Assembly (NCBI RefSeq): GCF_030758755.1
Contig: NZ_CP132387.1
Coordinates: 434,001 to 498,000 of the forward strand
DNA length: 64,000 bases
Direction: 5' to 3'
Source: Bartonella apihabitans
Lineage (GTDB): Bacteria; Pseudomonadota; Alphaproteobacteria; Rhizobiales; Rhizobiaceae
Part shown: positions 56,927 to 64,000 of the stretch, in pieces
Position numbering within the stretch: the first letter of the stretch is position 1
How the letters are laid out: each line of letters begins with the position of its first letter
Position numbers and translations under genes: made by a program
The notes under the pieces: generated by a model
What the model was told of the DNA's origin: nothing
Databases searched by the model: none
The model's input: the letters and a program-made list of their open reading frames with translations, nothing else

Positions 56927-57520
56927 GTGTCCAAGCGTCCGCTTATTTATTTTTCCCGTCACGGTCAGACGGATTGGAATATTACCAAACGTATACAAGG
57001 CCAGATAGATCGCGATATTACAGAATATGGGCGTCAGCAAGCTGCCCGTAATGGCCGTTTGTTAAAAGAGCTGTTGGGCGATGCCAAAGGCTTTGATTTT
57101 GTTGCAAGTCCTTTGCGTAGAACACGCGAAACGATGGAAATTATTCGCGGTGAAATGGGGCTCGATATTCGCGGCTATCGCACCGATCCGCAATTAATGG
57201 AGATGCATTTCGGCGACTGGCAGGGAACAACCGAGGATGATATTGCCAAAGTCCACCCTGAACTCATTGCTGCCCGTGTTGCCGACAAGTGGAATTTTTT
57301 GCCACCCGGTGAAAAGGCGGAAAGCTATGCCATGCTCGCCAAGCGTGTAAAAGACTGGGTCGAAAAGGTTGAAGGCAATACGGTCTGTGTCACCCATGGC
57401 GGGTGCCTGCGTTCAATTATGCATATTTACGGTGGATTGAGCGAAGCGGAAGCTGCAAACTTTATGGTCGATCAGGACCGTATTTTGCGATTTGATGAAA
57501 ACGGACTGGAATGGCTTTAA
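56927..57520 (+). CDS. histidine phosphatase-family protein (GpmB-like)
   Basis: Protein of 197 residues starting at GTG. The RHG catalytic motif is SRHGQTDWN near residue 10, with later catalytic histidine in VTHGGCLRS and an intermediate arginine at LRRTRETME. It is a 2-phosphoglycerate-mutase-like or broad phosphatase. It starts five bases after fabI and likely shares its transcript. A hairpin lies 31 bases past its stop. Confidence 0.88.
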   Translation: MSKRPLIYFSRHGQTDWNITKRIQGQIDRDITEYGRQQAARNGRLLKELLGDAKGFDFVASPLRRTRETMEIIRGEMGLDIRGYRTDPQLMEMHFGDWQGTTEDDIAKVHPELIAARVADKWNFLPPGEKAESYAMLAKRVKDWVEKVEGNTVCVTHGGCLRSIMHIYGGLSEAEAANFMVDQDRILRFDENGLEWL

Positions 57521-57551
57521 ATTACTGTCCGACCTTGCGATAAAAAATATA

Positions 57552-57586
57552 TGCACACCAAATTCGTCAGAAGGAATTGGTGTGCA
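57552..57586. terminator. hairpin after the fabI-phosphatase operon
   Basis: TGCACACC plus AATTC (57552-57565) pairs with GAATTGGTGTGCA (57574-57586) with one bulged base, a strong stem. It is not followed by a U-tract, so factor-dependent termination or transcript-end protection is possible. It stands 31 bases after the phosphatase stop. Confidence 0.45.
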
Positions 57587-57638
57587 ACCGTAGAATTTAT
57601 GTGTAACTGCGGGATTTTGTGTGTAACTGCGGGGTTTG
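57581..57638. repeat. three tandem units of about 19-20 bp
   Basis: Units start at 57581, 57600 and 57620 and read approximately TGTGTAACTGCGGGATTTT; the first copy is most diverged (TGTGCAACCGTAGAATTTA). They follow the hairpin and precede the DUF1344 gene stop. Origin and role are unknown. Confidence 0.6.
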
Positions 57639-57681
57639 TCGCGTTTTATTTAATAAAATAGCTGCCGCCGAGGAATGATCA

Positions 57682-57936
57682 TCAACTTTCTTGTGGCTCG
57701 ATATCGGTAATGTAGCGATTATTCCCTTCAGTGTCATAAAACACGATGACTTTCATACCCTCACTCAAAACAGAATAATCGAATTCACCCGGCAAACTGT
57801 AAGTTTTTCCATTGTCGAGTTCGATTGTATTATTATCCTGATTGATAGCTGTTATCGTTCCTTTGACGTCATCGGCAAAAGCTAAGGCTGGGAAAAGATA
57901 TGTTGCTAGTATCCCCGCAAAAACCAGTTTTCTCAT
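57682..57936 (-). CDS. DUF1344 small periplasmic protein
   Basis: Protein of 84 residues from ATG 57936, with AAAGGG just upstream on the minus strand. A signal peptide (LVFAGILATYLFPALAFA) precedes the DUF1344 core (GTITAINQDNNTIELDNGKTYSLPGEFDYSVLSEGMKVIVFYDT). An upstream ATG would extend it by about 30 residues without family support. The fold is probably a small OB-like barrel. Function unknown; it is divergent from aroC. Confidence 0.75.
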   Translation of the reverse strand: MRKLVFAGILATYLFPALAFADDVKGTITAINQDNNTIELDNGKTYSLPGEFDYSVLSEGMKVIVFYDTEGNNRYITDIEPQES

Positions 57937-58285
57937 ATTAGCCCTTTCAAAATCGTCAATTGTAAAATTGCCAGTTATTGCAAATTCAAGTCGTTGCAAA
58001 CTCAAGACTTGGCAAAACCAAATCATTGCAAATCAATGACAGGTGATTGTGTCGAAACCATAGCCATTGGTCAATCAAAAATAGAATATTCAAAATCACA
58101 TAATGGTTTTCCCGTAAAACGTGCACATTTTTGTCCCGATATGCGGTTCTTTGAATGTAAAAGGTCGGAAATGTGGAAAAAATCCGGTTATTGATCAAAA
58201 TTGCTTCAATCTTGGTTTTCACTGTTTGACCACGAACCAAAAGCTCAATAGAACAAACAATGGTAAAAAGTTGGGTTGGCGTTTT
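57937..58285. other. divergent promoter region of DUF1344 and aroC
   Basis: About 350 bases between two diverging genes. It contains four tandem 16-bp units (57977-58040, listed separately) and presumably both promoters. No gene was recognised. Confidence 0.45.
57977..58040. repeat. four tandem degenerate 16-bp units
   Basis: Units at 57977, 57993, 58009 and 58025 share ATTGCAAATTCAAGTC with a few changes each (for example GTTGCAAACTCAAGAC). They occupy the divergent region between the DUF1344 gene and aroC. Could be operator-like or simply a decayed satellite. Confidence 0.7.
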
Positions 58286-59380
58286 ATGTCATATAATACA
58301 TTCGGTAAACTCTTCCGCGTTACAACATGGGGCGAAAGCCATGGACCTGCACTGGGCTGCGTTATTGATGGTTGCCCTCCGGGGATAAAATTCTCGGTGG
58401 CAGAGGTTCAAGCTTATCTTGATAAACGCAAACCCGGACAATCCCGCTACACGACCCAGCGCCGTGAAGCTGACGAGGTCAAAATATTGTCAGGTGTGCT
58501 GCCGTGTGACGACGGAGAAAAATTGATCACAACCGGAACGCCGATTTCCATGATGATCGAGAATACCGATCAGCGGTCGAAAGATTATGGCAATCTTGCC
58601 CGCGAATATCGTCCCGGACACGCCGATTATACTTATGATGTCAAATATGGCATTCGCGATTATCGTGGTGGCGGGCGTTCTTCGGCACGCGAGACCGCAG
58701 CGCGCGTTGCTGCCGGCGCAATAGCCCGAAAAGTTGTTCCAAATCTTCGTGTGCGTGGAGCAGTGATTGCCATTGGCGCGATTGATATTGACCGTTCCCG
58801 TTGGGATTGGAATGAGGTTGATAATAATCCGTTTTTTACTCCCGATAAGATAGCCGCTGAAAAATTCGCAACTTATCTTGATGAAATTCGTAAAAAAGGT
58901 TCGTCAATCGGTGCTATAGTGGAAATTGTTGCAGACAATGTACCTGCCGGGCTTGGCGCGCCGATTTACGGGAAACTTGATCAGGATATTGCATCCTTTC
59001 TCATGTCGATCAATGCAGTCAAGGCCGTTGAAATCGGTGAAGGATTTAACGCTGCCCGCTTGACAGGGGAAGAAAATGCCGACGAAATGCGGCATGGGGA
59101 AAATGGAAGACCGGTTTTTCTAAGCAATCACGCCGGTGGTATTCTGGGAGGTATTTCCAACGGAGAACCGGTCATTGCACGTTTTGCAGTCAAACCGACA
59201 TCATCAATATTGACACCACGCCGTTCAGTGGATGTTGATGGCAATAATGTTGATGTGGTGACAAAGGGGCGGCACGATCCTTGTGTTGGAATAAGGGCTG
59301 TACCAGTAGGGGAAGCGATGGTGGCTTGTGCCATTGCCGACCATTATCTTAGACATCGCGGCCAGACGGGCCGGATCTGA
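58286..59380 (+). CDS. aroC: chorismate synthase
   Basis: Protein of 364 residues from ATG 58286, where the family N-terminus begins ([28 protein letters not shown]). The signature blocks [22 protein letters not shown] and [11 protein letters not shown] are present, and the FMN-binding C-terminal block [20 protein letters not shown] ends the protein. It makes chorismate, the branch point for aromatic amino acids and 4-hydroxybenzoate. ribB starts 10 bases downstream. An upstream in-frame extension lacks family support. Confidence 0.95.
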   Translation: MSYNTFGKLFRVTTWGESHGPALGCVIDGCPPGIKFSVAEVQAYLDKRKPGQSRYTTQRREADEVKILSGVLPCDDGEKLITTGTPISMMIENTDQRSKDYGNLAREYRPGHADYTYDVKYGIRDYRGGGRSSARETAARVAAGAIARKVVPNLRVRGAVIAIGAIDIDRSRWDWNEVDNNPFFTPDKIAAEKFATYLDEIRKKGSSIGAIVEIVADNVPAGLGAPIYGKLDQDIASFLMSINAVKAVEIGEGFNAARLTGEENADEMRHGENGRPVFLSNHAGGILGGISNGEPVIARFAVKPTSSILTPRRSVDVDGNNVDVVTKGRHDPCVGIRAVPVGEAMVACAIADHYLRHRGQTGRI

Positions 59381-59390
59381 AAGGACTATT

Positions 59391-60504
59391 ATGACATTCA
59401 ACCAGAAATCGGTCGTGGACGCTATAAGAGCGTTCGAGCGCGGTGAAATTGTTGCGGTAACAGATGATAATGGCCGTGAAAATGAAGGTGACCTTATTGT
59501 TGCAGCCGTTCATTGCACACCGGAAAAAATGGCATTTATTGTGCGCAATACTTCCGGAATTATTTGTGCACCGATGACCGGCGAGGAAGCAAAACGGCTC
59601 AATCTTGCCCCTATGGTTTCAAATAATGATTCGGCGCACCACACAGCCTTTACTGTAACGGTTGATTTTCTACATGGTACGACGACAGGTATTTCTGCCG
59701 AGGATCGGACATTGACGGTGAGAAATCTCGCAAATCCGAATGCCAGTGCGTCCGATTTCAGCCGTCCGGGACACGTATTTCCACTTATTGCCCGTGAAGG
59801 CGGTGTGTTGATGCGTTCCGGTCACACAGAAGCGGCTGTCGATTTGTGCAAGCTTGCAAATCTTCCTCCGGTTGGCGTGATTGGCGAACTGATGAACGAT
59901 GACGGAACGGTCAAACACTGGTCCCGAGGTAAGAAAATTTGCTGAAGAACATAATCTTCATGTCGTGACTGTAGCCGACCTTATAGCCTATCGCCAACGT
60001 AAAGAAACGCTCATCGAACATGTTGACGAGATGAAAGTCGATACACTTGTCGGACCGGCTGTTGCCCATAGCTATCAATTGCCTTGGGAGCCGATGCAAC
60101 ATGTTGCTGTTGTTTTTGGCGATATCCGTGACGGCGAAAATATTCCCGTTCGTCTGCAACGTGAAAATGTCGTTGCCGATGTCTTTGGCAAGAAGCATGA
60201 GATTGAAGCTGTGCTGCGGCGTATGGCCGAAACGGAAAAGCGCGGTGTTTTTGTCTATCTCAGAGCCGGGTCTGTCGGTGTTGGTAGTGCCGATGAGAAT
60301 CGCGATCGCGAAATGGCTATGGAAGGTCTCGAGACACATGAACAGGCTGTCGAACGTGAGGAAGAATGGCGTCAGATCGGTCTTGGCGCGCAGATTCTCA
60401 AAAGCCTTGGCATTACCTCGGTTATTCTTTATGCCTCGCGCGAGCGCCATTATGTTGGCCTTGAAGGTTTTGGTATCCATATAGAAAAGACAGATATTTT
60501 GTGA
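59391..60504 (+). pseudogene. ribB: 3,4-dihydroxy-2-butanone 4-phosphate synthase with degenerate GCHII-like tail, frameshifted as sequenced
   Basis: The first frame starts with ATG 59391 and gives the RibB domain with DDNGRENEGDLIVAA and MRSGHTEAAVDL (metal and substrate residues), then stops at 59945. A second frame carries GPEVRKFAEEHNLHVVTVADLIAYRQ and the rest to 60504. Removing one base near 59915 (AAACACTGG) joins them into about 370 residues. The C-terminal half has the GTP-cyclohydrolase-II fold outline but lacks the zinc-binding cysteines (no CDCG), so only the butanone-phosphate synthase would be active. It takes part in riboflavin synthesis. Sequence error is plausible because the route is usually essential. 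Confidence 0.87.
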
Positions 60505-60511
60505 GGCTCGA

Positions 60512-60769
60512 ATGGCAGAACAGAAAGATAATGCCGATGTTTCTCAAATGAGTTTCGAGAAAGCACTTGGCGCTTTGGAAGAAATTGTTGAAAAACTCGA
60601 GCGCGGCGATGTCGCACTTGATGAGACAATTCGTATTTACGAGCGTGGCGAAGCTTTGAAAAAACATTGTGACAAGCTTTTAAAAGAAGCCGAAAACAAG
60701 GTTGATAAAATTCGCTTGTCGCGCGAGGGAGAACCGGAAGGGCTGGAACCGCTTGATGCCGAACAATAA
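60512..60769 (+). CDS. xseB: exodeoxyribonuclease VII small subunit
   Basis: Protein of 85 residues. The XseB motif [41 protein letters not shown] is intact. It pairs with XseA in single-stranded DNA breakdown and repair. It starts 7 bases after the ribB frame end and is convergent with the DedA-family gene. Confidence 0.95.
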   Translation: MAEQKDNADVSQMSFEKALGALEEIVEKLERGDVALDETIRIYERGEALKKHCDKLLKEAENKVDKIRLSREGEPEGLEPLDAEQ

Positions 60770-60776
60770 GCGGAAT

Positions 60777-61268
60777 TCAGAATAAAAATTTTACGAGATA
60801 GGGGCCGCCGCCCCAAACAAGAGTCCACGCGGCTGCCCCGATAATATTGGCGACCAGAAATTTTGGGAAAGCCATTCCTCCGGAACCGGCAATAAGGCCG
60901 TTCAATTGGCGCAGAATTACAATGAAACGGGCTGTGGCAACGAAGAAAAAGCCGCGTTTATCAAGCATATTTTGAAACTTTTCGAGCCGTTCCGGTGTGA
61001 GTTTCACGTAATGACCGTAGCGCAATAAAAGTTTTTCGCCGCCGAAATGGCCTATAGCATAACCCGTGCAATCGCCAAGTACACTTCCTGAAAAAGCACA
61101 AAGCAGCATGGGCAGCAAATCGAGCTTTCCCGCAGCGGCGAGCAGAGAGCCGGCGATGAGGCCGCTTTCTCCTGGGACAGGAGCGCCAAATGACTCGAAA
61201 TAGAGGATGAAGAAATAGGCAAACGGGCCATATTGCAAAATCCAATGTTGTAAATATTCTTCAACCAT
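60777..61268 (-). CDS. DedA-family membrane protein
   Basis: Protein of 163 residues with about five membrane segments. DedA signatures ESFGAPVPGESGLIAGSLLAAAGKL and FVATARFIVILRQLNGLIAGSGGM (the latter with the family arginine) are present. Members transport or flip undecaprenyl phosphate or other lipids. It is shorter than most relatives at its C-terminal end. It is convergent with xseB and divergent from dxs. Confidence 0.87.
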   Translation of the reverse strand: MVEEYLQHWILQYGPFAYFFILYFESFGAPVPGESGLIAGSLLAAAGKLDLLPMLLCAFSGSVLGDCTGYAIGHFGGEKLLLRYGHYVKLTPERLEKFQNMLDKRGFFFVATARFIVILRQLNGLIAGSGGMAFPKFLVANIIGAAAWTLVWGGGPYLVKFLF

Positions 61269-61526
61269 TGTCTATCATCTAACTTACGCTAATCTTATAA
61301 ACACGAATGAAAAGAAACTGCCTGTGGTTTGGTCATATGGCGCATCTTTATTTGTTATCAAGCGCATCATAAAGCTTGAAAATTATGTCTTGTCGACAGT
61401 TTTGAGCGGATAGGAGGAGACAATCATCACAATTTGATAGGCGTCAGGTGTTAAATGATTAAAATTTTTGAGTTTTGAGGTGCAAATATCCGTTAAAAGC
61501 TGTAAAGCTTTGGCAATCAGGAAAAT

Positions 61527-63482
61527 GTGGAACAGTTGAAAACAACTAAGGAAAATAATTTGTCGCGACCATCAACACCATTGTTGGACAAGATACATCT
61601 GCCGGAGGATCTGCGCCGCTTGCCGGAAAGCGCCTTGACAGAAGTCGCTAATGAATTGCGGGCTGAAACAATTGATGCCGTATCGGTAACAGGGGGACAT
61701 TTGGGCGCGGGGCTCGGCGTGGTAGAACTTACTGTCGCTTTGCATTATGTATTTAATACACCCGAAGACCGCATCATCTGGGATGTCGGTCATCAGGCTT
61801 ACCCCCATAAAATACTGACGGGCAGGCGTGATCGTATCCGTACTCTTCGTCAGGAAGGGGGATTATCGGGTTTTACCAAACGCAGCGAAAGCATTTATGA
61901 TCCGTTCGGGGCTGGGCATTCTTCAACGTCCATTTCTGCAGGCCTCGGTATGGCTGTTGCCAGTGAACTTAAGCACGAAAAAAGGCGTAATGTTGTTGCC
62001 GTTATCGGTGACGGCGCAATGTCTGCTGGCATGGCTTATGAAGCGATGAACAATGCCGGTTCGCTTGATGCACGGCTTATTGTTATTCTTAACGATAACG
62101 ATATGTCGATTGCTCCGCCAACCGGCGCTATGAGTGCCTATCTTGCACGACTGGTTTCAAGCCCTTCATACCGTAATCTGCGTGAACGCGCCAAAGCTTT
62201 AAGTAAAAAGCTTCCCAAATTTTTCTGGGATAAAGCCCGTCGCGGGGAAGAATTTGCTCGTGGTTTTCTAACCGGCGGAACGCTGTTTGAAGAGCTGGGT
62301 TTCTACTATGTCGGACCGATCGACGGTCACAATATCGAGCATCTCCTGCCGGTTTTGAAAAATGTCCGCGAACATCCGAATGGTCCGGTTCTTGTTCATG
62401 TTGTTACACGCAAAGGCAAGGGCTATGCACCGGCTGAAGCAGCAAGTGACAAATATCACGGCGTTAGCCGTTTCAATGTTGTGACCGGTGAACAAATAAA
62501 GGTTCAGAGCAAAGCTCCCTCCTATACCAAAGTATTTGCCGATTCTTTGATTAAAGAAGCAACGCTTGACGACAAGATTGTTGCTGTTACTGCAGCAATG
62601 CCTTCCGGAACGGGGCTCGACAAATTTGCCAAAAAGTTTCCGGAACGAATGTTCGATGTCGGTATTGCCGAGCAACATGCGGTCACTTTTGCAGCCGGTA
62701 TGTCTTGTGAAGGGCTCAAACCTTTCGTGGCAATCTATTCCACATTTCTCCAGCGTGCTTATGACCAGATTGTTCATGACGTTTCCATACAACAATTGCC
62801 GGTGAAATTTGCAATTGACCGTGCCGGTTTTGTCGGTGCCGATGGTTCAACCCATGCCGGAAGTTATGACACGGTGTTTTTGTCGGCACTTCCGGGCTTT
62901 GTTGTCATGGCACCTTCCGACGAATTGGAATTGATGAATATGGTGCGTACAGCCGCAGCCTATGATCAGGGGCCGATTTCATTCCGCTATCCACGTGGTG
63001 AAGGCGTAGGTCTCAAATTGCCGGAGCGTGGCGAACTGATCGAAATTGGTAAGGGACGCATTCTTCGCGAGGGGAATAAAGTGGCATTATTGGGCTTCGG
63101 TACCCGTTTGCAGGAGGCTCTTGCTGCCGCCGATGAATTGGGAGCCGCAGGTCTTTCGACAACTGTTGCAGATGCCCGTTTTGCAAAACCGCTCGACGAA
63201 GATCTTGTCCGTCGCCTTGCGCTTGAGCACGAGGTTCTTGTCACAATCGAAGAAGGGGCCGCCGGAGGTTTTGGTGCACAAGTCTTGCAATTCCTCGCAA
63301 GGGATGGATTGCTCGATAAAGGGCTAAAAATTCGCACAATGACATTGCCGGATAAATATCTCTATCATGGCCCGCAAGCGAAAGTTCTTGCCGATGTTGG
63401 TCTTGATAAAACCGGTATTGTCAATACAGTCTTTGCCGCTCTCGGGCGCGAAGCATTGGTGACACCACAAATTCGGGCCTGA
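61527..63482 (+). CDS. dxs: 1-deoxy-D-xylulose-5-phosphate synthase
   Basis: Protein of 651 residues from GTG 61527; a TTG at 61560 would give 640 residues beginning [22 protein letters not shown], the usual family start. The thiamine-diphosphate motif is [18 protein letters not shown], with the transketolase-type pyrimidine block [18 protein letters not shown] and the C-terminal transketolase domain. It makes DXP from pyruvate and glyceraldehyde 3-phosphate, first step of the MEP pathway that includes ispE above. It is followed by tlyA after one base. Confidence 0.96.
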   Translation: MEQLKTTKENNLSRPSTPLLDKIHLPEDLRRLPESALTEVANELRAETIDAVSVTGGHLGAGLGVVELTVALHYVFNTPEDRIIWDVGHQAYPHKILTGRRDRIRTLRQEGGLSGFTKRSESIYDPFGAGHSSTSISAGLGMAVASELKHEKRRNVVAVIGDGAMSAGMAYEAMNNAGSLDARLIVILNDNDMSIAPPTGAMSAYLARLVSSPSYRNLRERAKALSKKLPKFFWDKARRGEEFARGFLTGGTLFEELGFYYVGPIDGHNIEHLLPVLKNVREHPNGPVLVHVVTRKGKGYAPAEAASDKYHGVSRFNVVTGEQIKVQSKAPSYTKVFADSLIKEATLDDKIVAVTAAMPSGTGLDKFAKKFPERMFDVGIAEQHAVTFAAGMSCEGLKPFVAIYSTFLQRAYDQIVHDVSIQQLPVKFAIDRAGFVGADGSTHAGSYDTVFLSALPGFVVMAPSDELELMNMVRTAAAYDQGPISFRYPRGEGVGLKLPERGELIEIGKGRILREGNKVALLGFGTRLQEALAAADELGAAGLSTTVADARFAKPLDEDLVRRLALEHEVLVTIEEGAAGGFGAQVLQFLARDGLLDKGLKIRTMTLPDKYLYHGPQAKVLADVGLDKTGIVNTVFAALGREALVTPQIRA

Positions 63483-63483
63483 A

Positions 63484-64000
63484 ATGCCGGAACGGCTAAG
63501 ATTGGACACGCTTCTCGTTGAAAGAAATTTCTTTTCAACACGTTCACGCGCCCGGGATGCCATTGCGCGAGGTACTGTAACCATCAATGGCATTGTTGTG
63601 AAAAAAGCAGGGCAAGCTGTTTTGGAAAACGCCGATATCGGCGTTTTCGACCCTGCTCAACATTATGTATCCCGTGCCGCTTTGAAACTTATTGCGGCAC
63701 TTTCATATTTTCCGGTTAAAACAGAGGGTGTAACCGCGCTTGATATCGGCGCTTCAACGGGAGGATTTACCGAGGTTTTGCTTGAAAAAGGGGCAAGTCA
63801 CGTCATAGCCGTTGATGTCGGTCACGGGCAACTCCACCCTTCACTTATTGGTCATCCGGCAATCACCCTTTATGAGGGGGTGAATGCTCGTGACCTTGAG
63901 AAAGCCCACTTGAAAAATCGTCACATTCAACTCGTCGTCTCGGATGTGAGTTTTATATCGCTAAAATTGGCGTTGCCACCGGCATTACATCTCGCTGAAA
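63484..64000 (+). CDS. tlyA: TlyA-family rRNA 2'-O-methyltransferase, partial (cut by the window end)
   Basis: The first 172 residues are present from ATG 63484. An N-terminal S4 RNA-binding domain (RLRLDTLLVERNFFSTRSRARDAI) and the SAM-binding motif ALDIGASTGGFTEVLLEKGA, followed by AVDVGHGQL, mark the TlyA/FtsJ-like family, which methylates rRNA and in some species acts as a hemolysin-like protein. The order xseB-dxs-tlyA is conserved in alphaproteobacteria. The 3' end lies outside the window. Confidence 0.9.
   Translation, partial: MPERLRLDTLLVERNFFSTRSRARDAIARGTVTINGIVVKKAGQAVLENADIGVFDPAQHYVSRAALKLIAALSYFPVKTEGVTALDIGASTGGFTEVLLEKGASHVIAVDVGHGQLHPSLIGHPAITLYEGVNARDLEKAHLKNRHIQLVVSDVSFISLKLALPPALHLAE

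Noticed and set aside
59381..59390. FMN riboswitch before ribB
   Set aside because: Only ten bases separate aroC and ribB, far too short for the element.

Overview
The window reads as a chromosomal segment of an alphaproteobacterium of the order Rhizobiales (Hyphomicrobiales), close to the Bartonellaceae/Brucellaceae. This rests on recognisable protein families (UdgX with its radical-SAM partner, an alphaproteobacterial F0 operon atpI-atpB-atpE-atpF'-atpF without the F1 genes, the xseB-dxs-tlyA order, DUF6101, DUF1344, a RibB with a degenerate cyclohydrolase-like tail) and on moderate-to-low GC with AT-rich intergenic DNA. A host-associated Bartonella-like species is a reasonable guess, but the species is inference. 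No rRNA, tRNA, CRISPR array, transposase or prophage was recognised.

Layout. 0.2-3 kb: UdgX-type uracil-DNA glycosylase and its radical-SAM partner, with an alphaproteobacterial-type LexA box (GTTC-N7-GTTC) directly upstream. 3.3-16 kb: transport and envelope genes: nhaA, two tandem single-anchor envelope proteins, a frameshifted SulP permease, a DHA2 drug exporter, an SLC13/CitMHS-type permease with TrkA-C domains and a FUSC-family protein. 16-20 kb: a TPR membrane protein, the GTPase der and a SleB-like cell-wall hydrolase. 19.8-22.7 kb: ATP synthase F0 operon with a promoter candidate, an intercistronic hairpin after atpE and a terminator. 22.8-23.1 kb: nine tandem copies of a degenerate 26-bp unit. 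23.6-35.4 kb: mostly housekeeping genes (glyQ, frameshifted glyS, ispB, a TrmN6-like methyltransferase, an S49 peptidase, ispE, moaB).

35.6-42.5 kb is a compact, overlapping seven-gene operon that looks like a surface-glycan modification module: a large AT-rich multi-membrane protein, GtrA, a family-2 glycosyltransferase, a flippase-like protein, an APH-fold kinase, a HAD phosphatase and a nucleotidyltransferase. The first three resemble a Gtr-type lipid-linked sugar system; the last three could make an activated precursor. It is bounded by a strong hairpin on the left and about 0.8 kb of gene-free DNA on the right.

43.3-64 kb: a short glycosyltransferase, a PA0069-family radical SAM protein with a second LexA-type box, rnhB, a Sua5 protein, a GlcD-like flavoprotein, a frameshifted DUF6101 gene, purD, ubiA, pdxH, a lipoprotein, a J-domain protein, a PCu(A)C copper chaperone, fabI, a histidine phosphatase, aroC, a frameshifted ribB, xseB, a DedA protein, dxs, and tlyA cut by the window end. 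ispB and ubiA serve ubiquinone synthesis, while dxs and ispE serve the MEP isoprenoid pathway that feeds it.

Four genes (SulP, glyS, DUF6101, ribB) each carry one single-base frameshift, three of them at a G or C run. Because glyS is normally essential, sequence error is a serious possibility for all four.
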